A stretch of 64,000 bases of DNA from Homarus americanus (GCF_018991925.1 NW_024722158.1:9118420-9182419); one strand, 5' to 3'. Counted from the first letter of the stretch, positions 10,851-23,449 are shown. A program made the numbers and translations. The notes: a model not told the origin generated them from the letters alone.

Positions 10851-11063
10851 ATAGTCCCCTTCACTAGTGCATTTACAGGGGCTCGTGATATAAACATTCC
10901 ACAAATCATTACATTGAGGTTTTTGTTTTAATCTTGTTTTAATTTGACTCCATAGTATGTTTACTATTGCTAGTTTTCTTATGTCGAATGTAAACAAACA
11001 CAGGGCTGCCACACTGCACAAAACCTGATGAACCCCTGTAAACGCACTAGTGAAGGGGATTGT
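10851..11063. mobile_element. MITE with GTCCCCTTCACTAGTGC termini, copy 1
   Basis: The left end GTCCCCTTCACTAGTGCATT and the right end CGCACTAGTGAAGGGGATT form inverted repeats of about 35 bp that include ACAGGGGCTC/AACCCCTGT. The element is about 213 bp with no coding capacity. A half copy lies at 17029 in opposite orientation. The superfamily is not clear. Confidence 0.75.
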
Positions 11064-11098
11064 ACGTCTCTTCATCTCAACTTACACCCTTAAGACAT

Positions 11099-11405
11099 GA
11101 CGTTTCGCTGTGCATGATCGTCTCGCTGTGTATGATCGTCTCGTTGCGTATGATCGCCTCGCTGTGTATGATCGCCTCGCTGTGAATGATCGTCTCGTTG
11201 TGTATGATCGCCTCGCTGTGAATGATCGTCTCGTTGTGTATGATCGTCTCGTTGTGTATGATCGCCTCGCTGTGAATGATCGTCTCGTTGTGCATGATCG
11301 CCTCACTGTGAATGATCGTCTCGTTGTGTATGATCGCCTCGCTGTGTATGATCGTCTCGCTGTGTATGATCGTCTCGTTGCGTATGATCGCCTCGCTGTG
11401 TATGA
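11099..11405. repeat. 18-bp minisatellite
   Basis: About 17 units of TGTATGATCGTCTCGCTG. Alternative C/T and T/G positions define at least three unit types. The 18-bp length keeps both strands open, but this is not a gene. Confidence 0.96.
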
Positions 11406-12576
11406 CCAGAAGGGAGACTTTATGAGCTCAACTAACATCATTTCGACCAGAAAAGTGAATACATGAGACATCAGGAACTCAACTAACATCAGTATCGGTC
11501 TCAGGAACATCACTTCACCAGCGAAACTTTCACTCTGTGCTCGAATCTGGTCCAAGTTTTCACGTGAGCCACATACCGAGGAAATTACCTGTGCCGACTG
11601 GATAAACTTGCGGTTCTCAGAGCTACAGCAAAAATTTATTATATCTAACTGTCCTGAAGGAAGGTATTTCGAATCACCTGAATGTTTGGACCTTTCAGCT
11701 TATTAACCAACGATAATGTAACTTTTTATCTCTATTTTTTTTTACTCAGATTGGCTATCATTTACATTTGGTCTGTTGTTATTATGTTTATTCTGTAAAC
11801 TAAACACTAATTAACTATACTGTAGATGAAACAAAATAACAGTGTCAAGTTCTTACGAGCTTCTGGTGCTGTGGAGGAAGAAACACGATCACGTTTTTCT
11901 TGTCTTTTTTCTTCTTCTTTTAGTCCCTTCACTAAGGAGACGCCACTTTTAATATTTTATTTGCCTAACGCCATACAATTTTATTCAGCTCAGATGGGGC
12001 CCAGTACACAAGGGGTTAATAAGTGTAGGTATAAGTGAAAGGGATAAGTCGCGTTCCCCGTTTATGTCAATGAAGCTTCAAGTAATGTTGAGAAATTGAA
12101 GAAACTGGACATTATATTCCGACAGGTGGATGTAACACGAGATTTTTTTTCATTGACTGTACAGTGAAGACACGTAAGTCAATCCATATAAAGTCACTTC
12201 AACTACTCTGGGCACACCACCTATGACAAGTAACAATCTTCACTCGTTACTGTGGGACCTAAATCCTTACCACGGGTCCTCCACAGCGTTCTAACCTCAG
12301 CCTACCACCTCACCTCACCTCCGTCACTTTTAATAACCATGGAAGGACAATACCACACAAATACCTTAATACAATAAATTAACAAAAACCCTTATGTTCG
12401 AGCCATTACATATGAACACGACAAACTAGACGGTAGGTATACAACAGGTGACTCATTGCTACACTAAAAACATATCTTTTTACCTGTTCATTTTGTCAAC
12501 ACGCATGAATTAAACCAATTATCAAACCATGTATACAAAGTCATGAGTTACCACACGCATAACAGCATATTGTTCG
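11406..12576. other. intronic sequence, nothing recognised
   Basis: The short frame at 11826-12038 has no recognisable domain. The rest is AT-rich and non-repetitive. Confidence 0.5.
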
Positions 12577-12915
12577 GTCAAGTTTGGTTAGGTTTAAGAT
12601 AGGTTGGGTTAGGGTTAGTTAGATTCGATTGAGTTGGGTTGGGTTGGGTTTAGTTGGGTTTGGTTAGGCTTGGATAGGTTAGTTTTGGTTAGGTTAGGGG
12701 AGGTCTAGGGATCACTCGATATTCTTCAGGTCAGAGAAAAAATTTAACGGGAACAAACCACCTAACCTACCATAACCCAACTCAACCTAACCTAACCTAC
12801 TCTAGTACCCTACCCAAAAAATCTAACCTACCCCCGCCCCCTCACCCCCATAGGCAGCGTTGGAGTGTTTAATCAATATGTGAAACAAACTGGGGGGCTA
12901 ATCTTCAGGTGATCC
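12577..12915. mobile_element. foldback element(s) with TTAGG/CCTAA core, copy 3
   Basis: The right end reads GGCAGCGTTGGAGTGTTTAATC, then CTAATCTTCAGGTGATCC at about 12898-12915, the family's right terminus. The left part is GGTTAGGTT/GGGTTGGGTT-rich and then switches to CCTAACC around 12760. A second terminus-like motif (ATTCTTCAGGTCA at about 12720) suggests two abutting or nested copies. Confidence 0.65.
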
Positions 12916-13092
12916 GAAATTTCTTGCATATAATTAAAGCCAAAAGCAGATAAAAAGGCGAACACAAAATTAGAGGTAAGATTCCCAGTGAGGCGAAGCG
13001 TAACAGGAGCTGTCAACAAGTCATGAAAAATCTGGAATAGAAAACCTCATTCATATTTTATGTGAGAATATTCCTGGTAAGTGATATTCTGT

Positions 13093-13097
<5 letters not shown>

Positions 13098-13185
<88 letters not shown>

Positions 13186-13205
13186 TGATAAAATGACCGA
13201 CAGAC

Positions 13206-13285
<80 letters not shown>
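13098..13285. repeat. (GA)n microsatellite, two blocks
   Basis: GA runs at 13098-13183 and 13209-13285 are separated by 25 unrelated bases. Confidence 0.97.
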
Positions 13286-13289
<4 letters not shown>

Positions 13290-13767
13290 AGGTGAGATAA
13301 CAACACAAGGCCTTAGCGTTAACTTCACCGTGACAATAGATTCAGCTCTTCATCAAAACCTCATTAGTGTTGACGTATGGTGGCCGGGGGAGCTGATGAA
13401 TGATAACCTCCAAGGTATAAATGCAACACCTTACACTCTAACAGTATGGGTGAAAATCAACCCCCCAAAACAAAGAAAATCGATCATAATAACCTGGGTG
13501 TTTTAACTCTTTTATACCCCCAATACCTATTACAGTAGTGGGGGTGAAGATAGTGTTTTATGAGATAGAAATTATGGTACTGAAGGCCGAGATTCCTATA
13601 GTGTTTAGAGGAGAAATTGGTGTGTTGTGTTGTCGTTTCTTATGAGTTTTATGCTCTTAGCTCTTAGTGGCTATTTCTCGTAAACACACACAGTTTGTTT
13701 TTATGTTTTTGTTGTTGTTGTATTTTAATGGTATAAGAATATTGGTCTTTAGTTTTCATTTGGCGAC

Positions 13768-13771
<4 letters not shown>

Positions 13772-13841
<70 letters not shown>
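13772..13841. repeat. (CA)n microsatellite
   Basis: About 35 CA units. Confidence 0.97.
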
Positions 13842-13843
<2 letters not shown>

Positions 13844-14087
13844 TCCTTCATTACATCATGTCATAACCTCGACGTAATTGTGTTACGGTAGTCACTTTTT
13901 TTTACACCTGACTAATTACACTTGTAGGTAATCCTCCCCCAGGTGTGTTAAGCCCATTTTCTGGTGTTTTAATGACATTGGTAATTATTATAAATACTGT
14001 AATTCCAAACTCTTTGTACTGTAATCTGACATTTAGCGGTTTCGTATTAATTCCCTGAAAATTATTTTTGCTATTGTTTCAACGGTA

Positions 14088-14290
14088 TTATTATTATTAA
14101 TTATTATTATGATTATTATTATTATTATTAGTGTGATTATTGTAGATTATTATCATGATTGTTGTTATTGTTATGATTATTGTTATTATTATTATTATTA
14201 TTATTGTTATGAGTGTTGTTATTATTATTGTTGTTATTGTTATCATTCTTCTTATTATTATTATTATTATTTTTATTACTATTATTATTA
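14088..14290. repeat. degenerate (ATT)n tract
   Basis: TTA/TTG trinucleotide-rich block with frequent substitutions. Confidence 0.85.
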
Positions 14291-15239
14291 CACACTCAGC
14301 CACACACCCAACCCTTTCATCATCAACATAGAAAATTTCCGACAACTCCTCAGACTTAGAGATGCTAATGATGTGAGTGAGGAGGTAAAACACACGTACT
14401 ACTTCACCAGCAAATATGAACAATATATCTGGTTACTCCCACGACAGATTATTGATATATTAAATCATTGGGAATGTTAATCACTCCAGCGGTAAAATAG
14501 TGATTGAAAGATGGTATTTAGCGGCAATCTTACTACAGTGTGACAATTGAAGAAAGAATAAACTAGAGTATACTTGGGGACTACTTAAAGACAATAATAT
14601 TCAGTAATGGTCAATATTTACGACATGTTTCAGTGGCTCCTTGGATGGAACAGTAACGTTTTTCTTTACAATTGTGTTTCAGGTGAGGCTCAGACAATCC
14701 TGGAAGCACAGGTAAATACACTGGTTGATGGAACACGTTGTTGACCATCACTTGTTTGTCCCCTGGGTCTAGTCTTGCCCTAGTGGGAGGTAAACACTAC
14801 GATTTTGTTAAACTTAAAAATTCAGTATATACCTGGAGGTGGGTTCCCGTCCTAGCCTGAACTGTGTACTGATTGGCTCCATGTGTCAGCACCGTGTCAT
14901 TGATTGGCCGACACATGCACGAGTTGTTTTGCTATGTATCACACTCCAGTATGGAATATACACTTGGGTTCTCTTTATTGTGTTATTTGTCAAACTCACA
15001 AAGAAGTTTATCTGATAACACGTAAATGACTTATTAATAGAAGGTGTTTATAATGATTAATTCAGGGTTATGAGGACAGCCAGCGCTTGGGGCAGTGGAA
15101 TTTATTTAAGTTGTAAAGTTGCCGCAACCACAGTAAACATACCCTAGCCCAGGAAGATCGGACAGCTCCGTATCCGCTCTGGCTATCATCACCTCCGTAA
15201 CACGTCTATCCAGTCAGTTAACACTCCAGTTCTCAGATG
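14291..15239. other. intronic sequence, nothing recognised
   Basis: No exon-like frame with splice signals and no repeat family identified. Confidence 0.45.
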
Positions 15240-15365
15240 ACTGTCGGTATAAATGGAGGAAAACGACAGAAATTATTTGTCAAAAGTGCCCATTCTGTGC
15301 AGGATTCAAACCCGTGTCCACTTAATGAGCCGAGAATCCTGACCATTATACATCACCTTGGCTAC
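15240..15365 (-). mobile_element. tRNA-derived SINE remnant
   Basis: On the minus strand, TATAATGGTCAGGATTCTCGG followed about 20 bases later by GGGTTTGAATCCTG resembles a tRNA A box and B box in correct order. The folded arms do not pair well enough for a functional tRNA, and unrelated 3' sequence follows, as in a SINE. Confidence 0.5.
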
Positions 15366-15688
15366 GTCAGAAACAACAGGACGGCATAAGACAGGTTGGT
15401 TCATGGTCCTGTGTGTACATGGTGACGACACTTCTACCCAAGGGCATTTTACTAAAGCCATTTACTGTGTTATAGAAGGGTTACAGTTTGTTTAGTTAGG
15501 TGAAATCAAGTCGATCAAGTGCCCCCACCCCCCCTTAGACCTGTATCTGTTACCTGGAGTATTGTTGCAACTCAAAGAGGTACCAATTTAGTGGAGACAA
15601 TCGACTTTGCTACACTTATATGTGCAGGTAGCGGCTATATCATTATCCCATCTTCGGCCTCAAACCTAAGTTAGCTAAAGTAGTAAAA

Positions 15689-15740
15689 GAGAAGAGAAGA
15701 GAAGAGAAGAGAAGAGAAGAGAAGAGAAGAGAAGAGAAGA
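15689..15740. repeat. (AGAAG)n pentanucleotide repeat
   Basis: About ten AGAAG units. Confidence 0.95.
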
Positions 15741-16089
15741 ATAGACCCTGTCACTGAAAGTTTTAGAACCAAACGCCTTCATCACTCCTAAAAAAAATCC
15801 CAGAAAAATTTATCAACTTTTCTTCAGACAACGATACACCAAATCTTAAACACGAAAGAAAATAAACCCCAAAAAACTAAAACTATCTCAAGCTGATGAT
15901 GGCAACTGTAACCTTCATCTCTCCTTAAATTATACCAATATATTCCCTACCATAACTATAGGCAATATTTCCTCTGAATAATCTAACTTAAACCTTGCAA
16001 TATTTACTGATTGGTTAAGAAGTGAAAATTGATAGATTATATTACACACATGATCAAATGAGCACCTTATTTTAATTGTTTATTCAGCT

Positions 16090-16262
16090 AAAACTTACGA
16101 CTTAAACTTATGGCTAAATCTTACGGGTAAAATTTACGGCTAACACCTACGGCTAAGACTTACGGCTAACACATACAGCTAAAACTTACGGCTACAACTT
16201 ACGGCTAAAACTTACAGCTAAAGCTGACGGCAAAAACTAACCGCAAAAACTAACGGCTAAAA
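16090..16262. repeat. degenerate minisatellite of CTTACGGCTAAAA units
   Basis: About twelve 14-15-bp units with the core TTACGGCTAA, steadily diverging to the right. Confidence 0.88.
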
Positions 16263-17028
16263 GTCATGTAAAGAGCAGTGAATGTCATGAATAAATTATG
16301 ACTGGAATTATCATGCAAAAGTGTATGATAAATCACCATTATGAGGTTTAAAGCGATTATATACAGTTATATGATATACCCGCTATTGTCTGGTCATAAC
16401 ATTTGTATAACTAGACACTAGCAGCATAATCTGGTCGTCTCTTATATTTCAAATCTATTAATTTTATTTATGTATGATGAAATATGAATGTTAATTAATA
16501 TAACACACACAAACACATATAGACATACATACAAACACGCAGGCAAGATTTCCTGTAATGTCCAATTTAAATTTTTACAAAAGAGCGATTTTATAGTTGT
16601 AATTTTTTAAACTAATTTCTTTTCTAGGATGAAGGAGGAGAAAACAAACCTCATTCATCAGTGTTCAGTGCATTGAGTCGCCTGAGAGTGGTGAAGGAAG
16701 AGGAGGAATTTTCAAACACAGGGAGAACAACGATAAGAGACGAGTTTCCTTTAGTTTCTTCTCTTATTTTTGACTGTTTTCCCCTTTATGACTCACTAAC
16801 ATTAGGTGATGGAGTTGAATATTTAAAGAATCATAACATGTATAAAATATTTTCATAGATAAGCATAAACAGTAAACACTAACTTATTACTTATTATTAC
16901 ACTAAAGATCATGAGTATAAATTTAATTATAAACGAATTAAAAGTGCAGATGGCGTCCATTAAGCTATACAGTATATGAGTATGTTTAAATCCCAAAGGT
17001 ACAGTAAAAACCTTAAGAATTAATCATG
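16263..17028. other. intronic sequence, nothing recognised
   Basis: AT-rich. A 65-codon open stretch at 16661 has no recognisable domain. Confidence 0.45.
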
Positions 17029-17140
17029 GTACAGTCCCCTTCACTAGTGCGTTTACAGGGGCTCGTCAGGTTATATGCAGTGTGGTAGCCCTGTGTTTGT
17101 TTACAGAAAGAAACTCGCAATAGTAAACAATATTAAAACA
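17029..17140 (-). mobile_element. MITE with GTCCCCTTCACTAGTGC terminus, copy 2 (half)
   Basis: AGTCCCCTTCACTAGTGCG, then GCAGTGTGGTAGCCCTGTGT and a GCAATAGTAAACA segment match the right half of the element at 10851-11063 when that half is reverse-complemented. The other end is missing. Confidence 0.7.
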
Positions 17141-17640
17141 AATATCCCAATGATGATGATTTGTCTGTCTGTCTGTTCTAACACTAAGCATCCACAATTT
17201 AGGTCATTATTATACAAAGGTTCATGGTTTTAGATCATCGTCAAGGTCACCCCATACTAGGAAATACCCACTATAATTAACCCTCTGTTGTATATTTTTT
17301 TCACTGATATTTCCCACACACAAAAAAGAGCAACGTCCATCTGTCAGTCAGTCACTTGTCACTCTCTCGTCTATAATTTTAATCTTCTTTTTTTTTCAGT
17401 TGATCAATACTGATAACAACACAGCGCTTTACTCATCATTAGACAAAGGTCATTCACCGGTCATCAATGAACGTCACCCGGAAGAGAAACCAGATTAAAC
17501 TCCAGTACTGTGACCACATCTGTCAAAGCAGAGGTCAGACTTGAACACCAGAGATGTCGCCAAATATTGTTATGTTGGCGAAGATTCATGAAGAACATCC
17601 TTGAATCGTGAGTCATATTTCCTGGGGTTAATGTTATTTT

Positions 17641-17836
<196 letters not shown>

Positions 17837-18071
17837 CTATTATAAATCACCGCTCCCAGAAAGGATACCAACACCACCTCGGCCACCAGGTAATTATAAG
17901 GACAACCATCATCACCGAGATTCAGCGTTAAGCGTCTCCTCTACTCAGCGTGGTTTACGCGTCCCATTACCGTGGAGATGCTTCTCACACCAGATAACAT
18001 CAAACACTGACTATTAAACACTTCCGTTCCAGTGGCAAGAAAACCAAACTCATGCATATATTACTCCTTAA

Positions 18072-18523
18072 GGATCATCTGAGGATTAATCCCCCAAATT
18101 GATTTCACCTTATAATGGTAACCTGACCTGACCTGACCTGGCCTGACCTGACCTAACCTAACATAACATAATGGTAACCTAACCAAACACAAAGGTAACT
18201 TAACCTAACCTAGTAGGTAGTAAGCAGCTACCAAACAGGGAGGTACTACCGCCTGGGAAGATATTGGAGGCATAATGTGTTGTCTAATGGTAGACCCTGC
18301 TGCCACATGGCATCACGAAAATTGTGACCTAACGCTAACCTGGCCTAACGTAAACATATTGCGAACCTAACGACATTAAGTGAACGTAACCTAACGCTAA
18401 CCTAACCTAAACTAAAAGAACACTCTAATCTAATTTAACCTCACCTAATCTAACCCACCTGGTAGGGTTAGGGCGTTTAATCATAAAGGTGAAATAAGCT
18501 GGGGGCTTATGTTCAGGTGATCC
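18072..18523. mobile_element. foldback element with CCTAA core, copy 4 (both termini)
   Basis: Left terminus GGATCATCTGAGGATTAATC and right terminus GGCTTATGTTCAGGTGATCC. Just inside are GATTTCACCTTATAATGG on the left and TTTAATCATAAAGGTGAAAT on the right. The interior has CCTGACC and CCTAACG arrays flanking a non-CCTAA segment (about 18200-18330, starting GGTAGTAAGCAGCTACC). At 452 bp this is the most complete copy in the window. Confidence 0.82.
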
Positions 18524-18973
18524 AACTTTACATTAATTCCTCGTGTCATCAGAAGGGCCAACACGTGGTGGTCCTCGCGAAGGTAAAGACGACCCAAGTT
18601 TATCCTAAATATTTAATAGCAGTTTCCCCAGCTATTAATATTAGTGGGGAAGTGGGGCGAATTACCGAGGCAATAATAGCTATAATAAAATATGAGATTA
18701 TTTTACTTATATTTTTTCCTTCACATTTTTCGATCACTTTCTTTACAGCACTTGAGGTAAACGCGTACAACACCAGAGTCACCATCACTAGAGCACAGGT
18801 GTTCCCAATGTGTAATAAATATTCCTGAAGTGTAATTGTCACCTGAGTGTAATTAACGACTTAGGGTTGGAAACTGCAAGATGGTATCTATACGTAACCA
18901 ACCATAAAATATTCTAACAAACACAATTACCTTTAAAATCACATTGATTGTCCGATAAAAAAAAAAATTAGCT

Positions 18974-18988
18974 TGCGCGCGCGCGTGC

Positions 18989-19025
<37 letters not shown>

Positions 19026-19051
19026 CGTGTGCGTGTGTATGTGTGTGTGTG
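18974..19051. repeat. (GT)n/(GC) microsatellite
   Basis: GT run with GCGC and GTGC interruptions. Confidence 0.95.
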
Positions 19052-19153
19052 AAAGGCAATTTGCACAGGTACGAATAATCCAGGTAAGATTGTATCTCTT
19101 AGTAAGGCAATCAACACTGTACACTGAGGCTTTACTACCCAAACAATTTAATC

Positions 19154-19265
19154 GGATCACATGATTAGGCACCCCAATTTATTTCACCTGGGGTAGGTTA
19201 GCTTAGCGTTAGGGTGGTTAATCTTAAGGTGAAATAAGCTAGGGTGGCTAATATTCATGTAAGCC
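19154..19265. mobile_element. foldback element, copy 5 (minimal, nearly a pure palindrome)
   Basis: GGATCACATGATTAGGCACC and TTATTTCACCTGGGG are followed, after only about 25 bases, by GTTAATCTTAAGGTGAAATA and GTGGCTAATATTCATG. It is only about 112 bp, and the CCTAA core is reduced to GGTTAGC/GCGTTAGGG. Confidence 0.8.
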
Positions 19266-19599
19266 CCATACTCCTCTAAGCTCCTGAAAAATGTCATTCC
19301 CTCTTCTCTTACTGATCAAAACACCCCCTCAGGATCATTGGTACTCTCCTTCTCTCTCCCTGGAGGTTCACTCAAGACGGGAAGCTACATCAGATATACA
19401 AACTAAACAGACATAGGAACTGGTGACCATAAATATCAACACACATACAATGGTGGACGGGCCAGCTTGTTCTAAGAATATACAGTATAGTTCAGGTCAC
19501 GTGAATGCCAAATTAAAATAGAGAATTGTCTATAATATTGTAAAATACTGCACACACTATAAAATAAACTATTGTATTAAAATAATGTGCCCGGGAAGT

Positions 19600-19936
19600 A
19601 AAGCCAATAGTAGATAACAAGTGATCGTGGGCACTTCGTAACCGGTGGCGAGTCCGGTGGTATAGTTTACCAAAGCATGAAAGTTCGAACGCTCGTGTTT
19701 GGCTAGCGCGCAACCGCCGAAAGGCTGGCAGCATACAGCGACATCGCTTTACAGCGTAAATAAAATGGTTAATTAATGCCTTCCTAAAGAAACCTTCGAC
19801 ATGGGACCAGGTTTGTTCCACTCTACGAATTTTTAGCGATTTTTCCACCAAGTTTGATAAAAAACGATTGTGCCGTTTCGGCTGCCCAGAACAGACACAC
19901 ACACACAGACACACGGCTATTCCTATAGTATATTAG
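19600..19936. mobile_element. dispersed repeat ending in CTATAGTATATTAGAT, copy 1
   Basis: CTTCCTAAAGAAACCTTCGA, GGGACCAGGTTTGTTCCACT and ACCAAGTTTGATAAAAAACG recur in the same order at 21180-21405. Both copies end with a CA/GACA simple repeat and TATAGTATATTAGAT. The 'aagtttgatgaaaaacg...cggtttcggctg' wording and microsatellite end recall RTE-type LINE 3' ends, but I cannot confirm the class. Confidence 0.6.
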
Positions 19937-20572
19937 ATGATCATGGTCGTGGTTGTTATAATCATGATCGTGGGTGTTATAATCATGATCGTGGTTGTTA
20001 TAATCAGGGTCGTGGTTGTTATAATCATAGTCGTGGTTGTTATAATCATGATCGTGGTTGTTATATCATGGTCGTGGTTTTATAATCATAGTCGTGGTTG
20101 TTATAATAGTGGTCGTGGTTGTTATAATCATGATCGTGGTTGCTATAATCATGGTCGTGGGTGTATTAATCATAGTCGTGGTTGTTATCATCATGGTCGT
20201 GGTTGTTATAATCATGGTCGTGGTTGTTATAATAGTGGTCGTCGTGGTTGTTATAATCATGGTCGTGGTTGTTATAATCATGGTCGTGGGTGTTATAATC
20301 ATAGTCGTGGTTGTTATAATCATGGTCGTGGTTGTTATAATAGTGGTCGTGGGTGTTATAATCATAGTCGTGGTTGTTATAATCATGGTCGTGGTGTTAT
20401 AATAGTGGTCGTGGGTGTTATAATCATAGTCGTGGTTGTTATAATCATGGTCGTGGTTGTTATAATAGTGGTCGTGGGTGTTATAATCATAGTCGTGGTT
20501 GTTATAATCATGGTCGTGGGTGTTATAATAGTGGTCGTGGGTGTTATAATAGTGGTCGTGAGTGTTATAATC
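19937..20572. repeat. 21-bp minisatellite
   Basis: About 30 units of GGTCGTGGTTGTTATAATCA + T, with T/G and A/C variants (GGTGTT against GTTGTT, CATGGT against AGTGGT). Long open frames across it follow from the multiple-of-three unit length. Confidence 0.97.
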
Positions 20573-21164
20573 AGCTATGGTCAATTTGGTGTTATTCTTA
20601 TTTATAAATGCCTTCTAATCTGTCTCAAGTCTATCCGTCCTGTCTATTACCATCCCAACTGTCTGTTCGTCTGCGTGGTGTTTGACTGTACTGTACTCTT
20701 TGTGTCGTCAAATCTGTCTTGTCTTATCCATTGTTGGCGTGTGTCTGCCTGTTTGTCTAAAGTGAACCAGTCAGTCAGCTGTCTGTCTGTCATGTTAGTT
20801 GTCATATTGTCTATTTGTGCATGTATGAATCTGTCTATTTTTGTCAACCTCCTGTCTGTTTCACTGTCTATATTCACCCTGTGTCTATTGTAGTCATCTT
20901 CTCCATGCAATCCTGTTATTATCTCTTTTCCATGTACAGTCACCCACAGGAATAAGTATACACTGGAGCTGTAAGGTCGTCTGGTAACGTTGAAACTGCG
21001 CATCCAGACGCATGATGAAAGTCAGCTCCCCCCCCCCCCACCTGTTATCTCTAACTATTTTCTGTTTCCCCTTCTTTATTCTTCTATTTACTCATCTTCC
21101 GTCCTTTACTAATACAAACAACATTAAAAAAAAGTAGGTTAAGATAAAAAGTGGGGGGAGGAGG

Positions 21165-21348
21165 AGGGAGCCGTACGATAACTGCAATCGTGGGCTGATA
21201 GCGTACAGCGAATGAGGGGTAAATATAATTGTTAACTAATGTCTTCCTAAAGAAACCATCGACCTGGGACCAGGTTTGTTCCACTCTAAGAATTTTTTGC
21301 GATATCTCCACCAAGTTTGATGAAAAACGATTGTGCGGTTTCGGCTGC

Positions 21349-21382
<34 letters not shown>

Positions 21383-21408
21383 GGATAGCACTATAGTATA
21401 TTAGATTC
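21165..21408. mobile_element. dispersed repeat ending in CTATAGTATATTAGAT, copy 2
   Basis: Collinear with the copy at 19600-19936, from GCGTACAGCGAATG to the CTATAGTATATTAGAT end, and with a GACA tetranucleotide run (21353-21383) in place of CA. Confidence 0.6.
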
Positions 21409-22075
21409 TGTGAGGTTATTTATTACCGGGTCTGTACCACCCGTCTGTTCTGTGAGTTTAGGAGAGTATCCCCAGTTGTTTGTTGTCTCGTTTTCTTTAT
21501 TTCTTTGATATGTTTTTTGTGGTTTAATCGCGTTTCTTTCAATAGTTCTGTTTCATTTTAGTGACAACTGTAAATATTTCCAATTCCGCTTTATATTGAT
21601 CGATCAATGTTATTTACGGTGTTATCTGTTACATTATTTATTTTATGCCATATAAAATATTACCAGTTGTATAATCTACAGTTCAGTATTTTACTTTAGA
21701 TTCCACTCTTAATTATTTACCGTTTTGAACAATCTCTTACATAACTTGGCCCACCAGACTGTACTGTACAGCTGGCCGGGGTCAACACTAACTGAAGGTG
21801 GTTTACAGCTGTGTTAATTTTATTTTATTTTATTTATTTTTTAATTTCAGATTCCTGTATTCGTAGAGTAAGCGATATTACCTTGTGCAGTACTGTGTTA
21901 TAAAAGTAGAGACAGTGGTCACAGCCTGTCCTGGGGTGACTGGCAGTACCTGGTAACACCCAGCTATGAAGGGGCAGCGGACCTCAATTAGTAATCACTG
22001 TACTATATCCACAATGCCCCCTAATGGTGACGAAACGTTTTTAATGAGCTTGTAGGTCCAAATATTCTCCGTCAT
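21409..22075. other. intronic sequence, nothing recognised
   Basis: AT-rich. No exon-like frame or named repeat seen. Confidence 0.45.
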
Positions 22076-22492
22076 CACACACACACACACACACGCAGAA
22101 TACTCCGGCTACACCAACGCTCTCTCCACCCTGGAAATGCCATCCCTCAGTGACTTCCACCACCAAGCACTGGAAAGGTTTGGCAGTCAATTAATGCACC
22201 ACCCTCGTCATCGCCACCTCCTGCCACCTGCAGCCCCCCACCCAACTCGCGCAGTCCGCCACTACAACAAAATTCAGCCGATAAGAGCCCGCACCGATAG
22301 ATATAAGAATAGCACCATCCCATCTATTGTTAAAATAATTAACAACTCCTGATTTATGTACTGTACAGCCCTGTAAATGTATTCAATGCATATTATATCA
22401 TTATGTCTAAATCAAATGTAAGCCTGTATATTTTCAGCCACCGGCTGCAACTCTATTAATAAACCGTTTATTATTATTATTATTACACACCT
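22076..22492 (+). mobile_element. 5'-truncated LINE, subfamily B copy 1, preceded by (AC)n
   Basis: A short AC run is followed by the extreme C-terminus of a reverse-transcriptase ORF: TNALSTLEMPSLSDFHHQAL, then HHPRHRHLLPP, then QPIRARTDRYKNSTIPSIVK and INNS before the stop. The 3' UTR ends TATATTTTCAGCC...AATAAACCGTTTATTATTATT. The ending is shared with the copies at 31.8, 51.2 and 53 kb, which points to a Jockey/CR1/L2-like family with an ATT-repeat tail. It is a dead insertion. Confidence 0.8.
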
Positions 22493-23316
22493 GTCACCAA
22501 AACACCACAATATTTACGTTTTGGTGCCATAATCTCACATTGTTTTGGCTTAAATTTCAGCCCATATCTCCTCCTCATATTTACGTTGAACTGTTAATTA
22601 TAATTCGTTGACCAAATTTCCTTCCATACCATATATGCGGTTCCAGAAGTTAATAAATTAACGAGTTGGAATGGAAATTTGTGTTCCCTTCAGTTTCCTC
22701 CAACAAGATAATGCAAATATCTGTGAGTAAACCTGGACGAGAACTCCTGACACCAAAGTTAGATGAAGCAACTTTCCATTTGACTTACTTGACAATTATT
22801 AGTAAACACTTCTCCCGACGCAACATCCCAGGCGAGTAAAGGTAATTATAACTAGACAGGTGAAGGTGTGTACGACCACGGGCTTTGTATCCATTACGAA
22901 ATATTACTAAATTCTCGCGTTTTCATACTGACGTCAATAACATTTCGCCATGGTAGATTCTCACGCCCGGCATTTAAAAACAGTACAAAAATGCGCTTAC
23001 CTCACTCTTCCTGCAGATATACAAATATTTCAAATGGCTTAACTATTGCCCAACACTTTCAAACACAGAGCAATTTCAAAAACAATGAAAATAAATGAAA
23101 AAACAAGAAATATTTCATTATGAACTTGGGTTATTTGACAATCCAGATTAAAGTGATCAAAGTATCTAAAATTAATTCACCTGGAGACAAGACCCAACTC
23201 ACCCTAAGTATACAATCACGAGATACGAATCAGACACAGAAATATACCACCAAGTAGAGTGACACATCATATAATATTTTAAACTTTAGAATATTATCTG
23301 ATGTGTAAACTTTACC
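22493..23316. other. intronic sequence, nothing recognised
   Basis: Single-copy-looking AT-rich sequence. The open stretch at 22868-23098 has no recognisable domain. Confidence 0.45.
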
Positions 23317-23449
23317 TCATATCTGTCTAACAGGAAGAAGTATGTGTGCAATAATAATCATCAATCTGACTCCTCACCAATTTTGTATGGCGTCCCTCAA
23401 GGTTCCATTCTCGATCCTGTACTGTTCTTATTGTACAGAAGATATAGTT
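23317..23449 (+). mobile_element. reverse-transcriptase fragment of a Jockey/CR1-type LINE
   Basis: The frame reads SYLSNRKKYV, then ILYGVPQGSILDPVLFLLYR. This is the classic R(x)GVPQGSxLGPxLFxLY block of non-LTR reverse transcriptases, just upstream of the catalytic FADD box. Asp replaces the usual Gly in SILGP. Flanks are not LINE-like, so only this internal scrap survives. Confidence 0.8.

Noticed and set aside
19937..20893. A 318-codon frame with RGCYNHG or VVIIMVV repeats followed by a Cys/Leu-rich tail
   Set aside because: A 21-bp minisatellite followed by unrelated CTGTCTGT-rich sequence.
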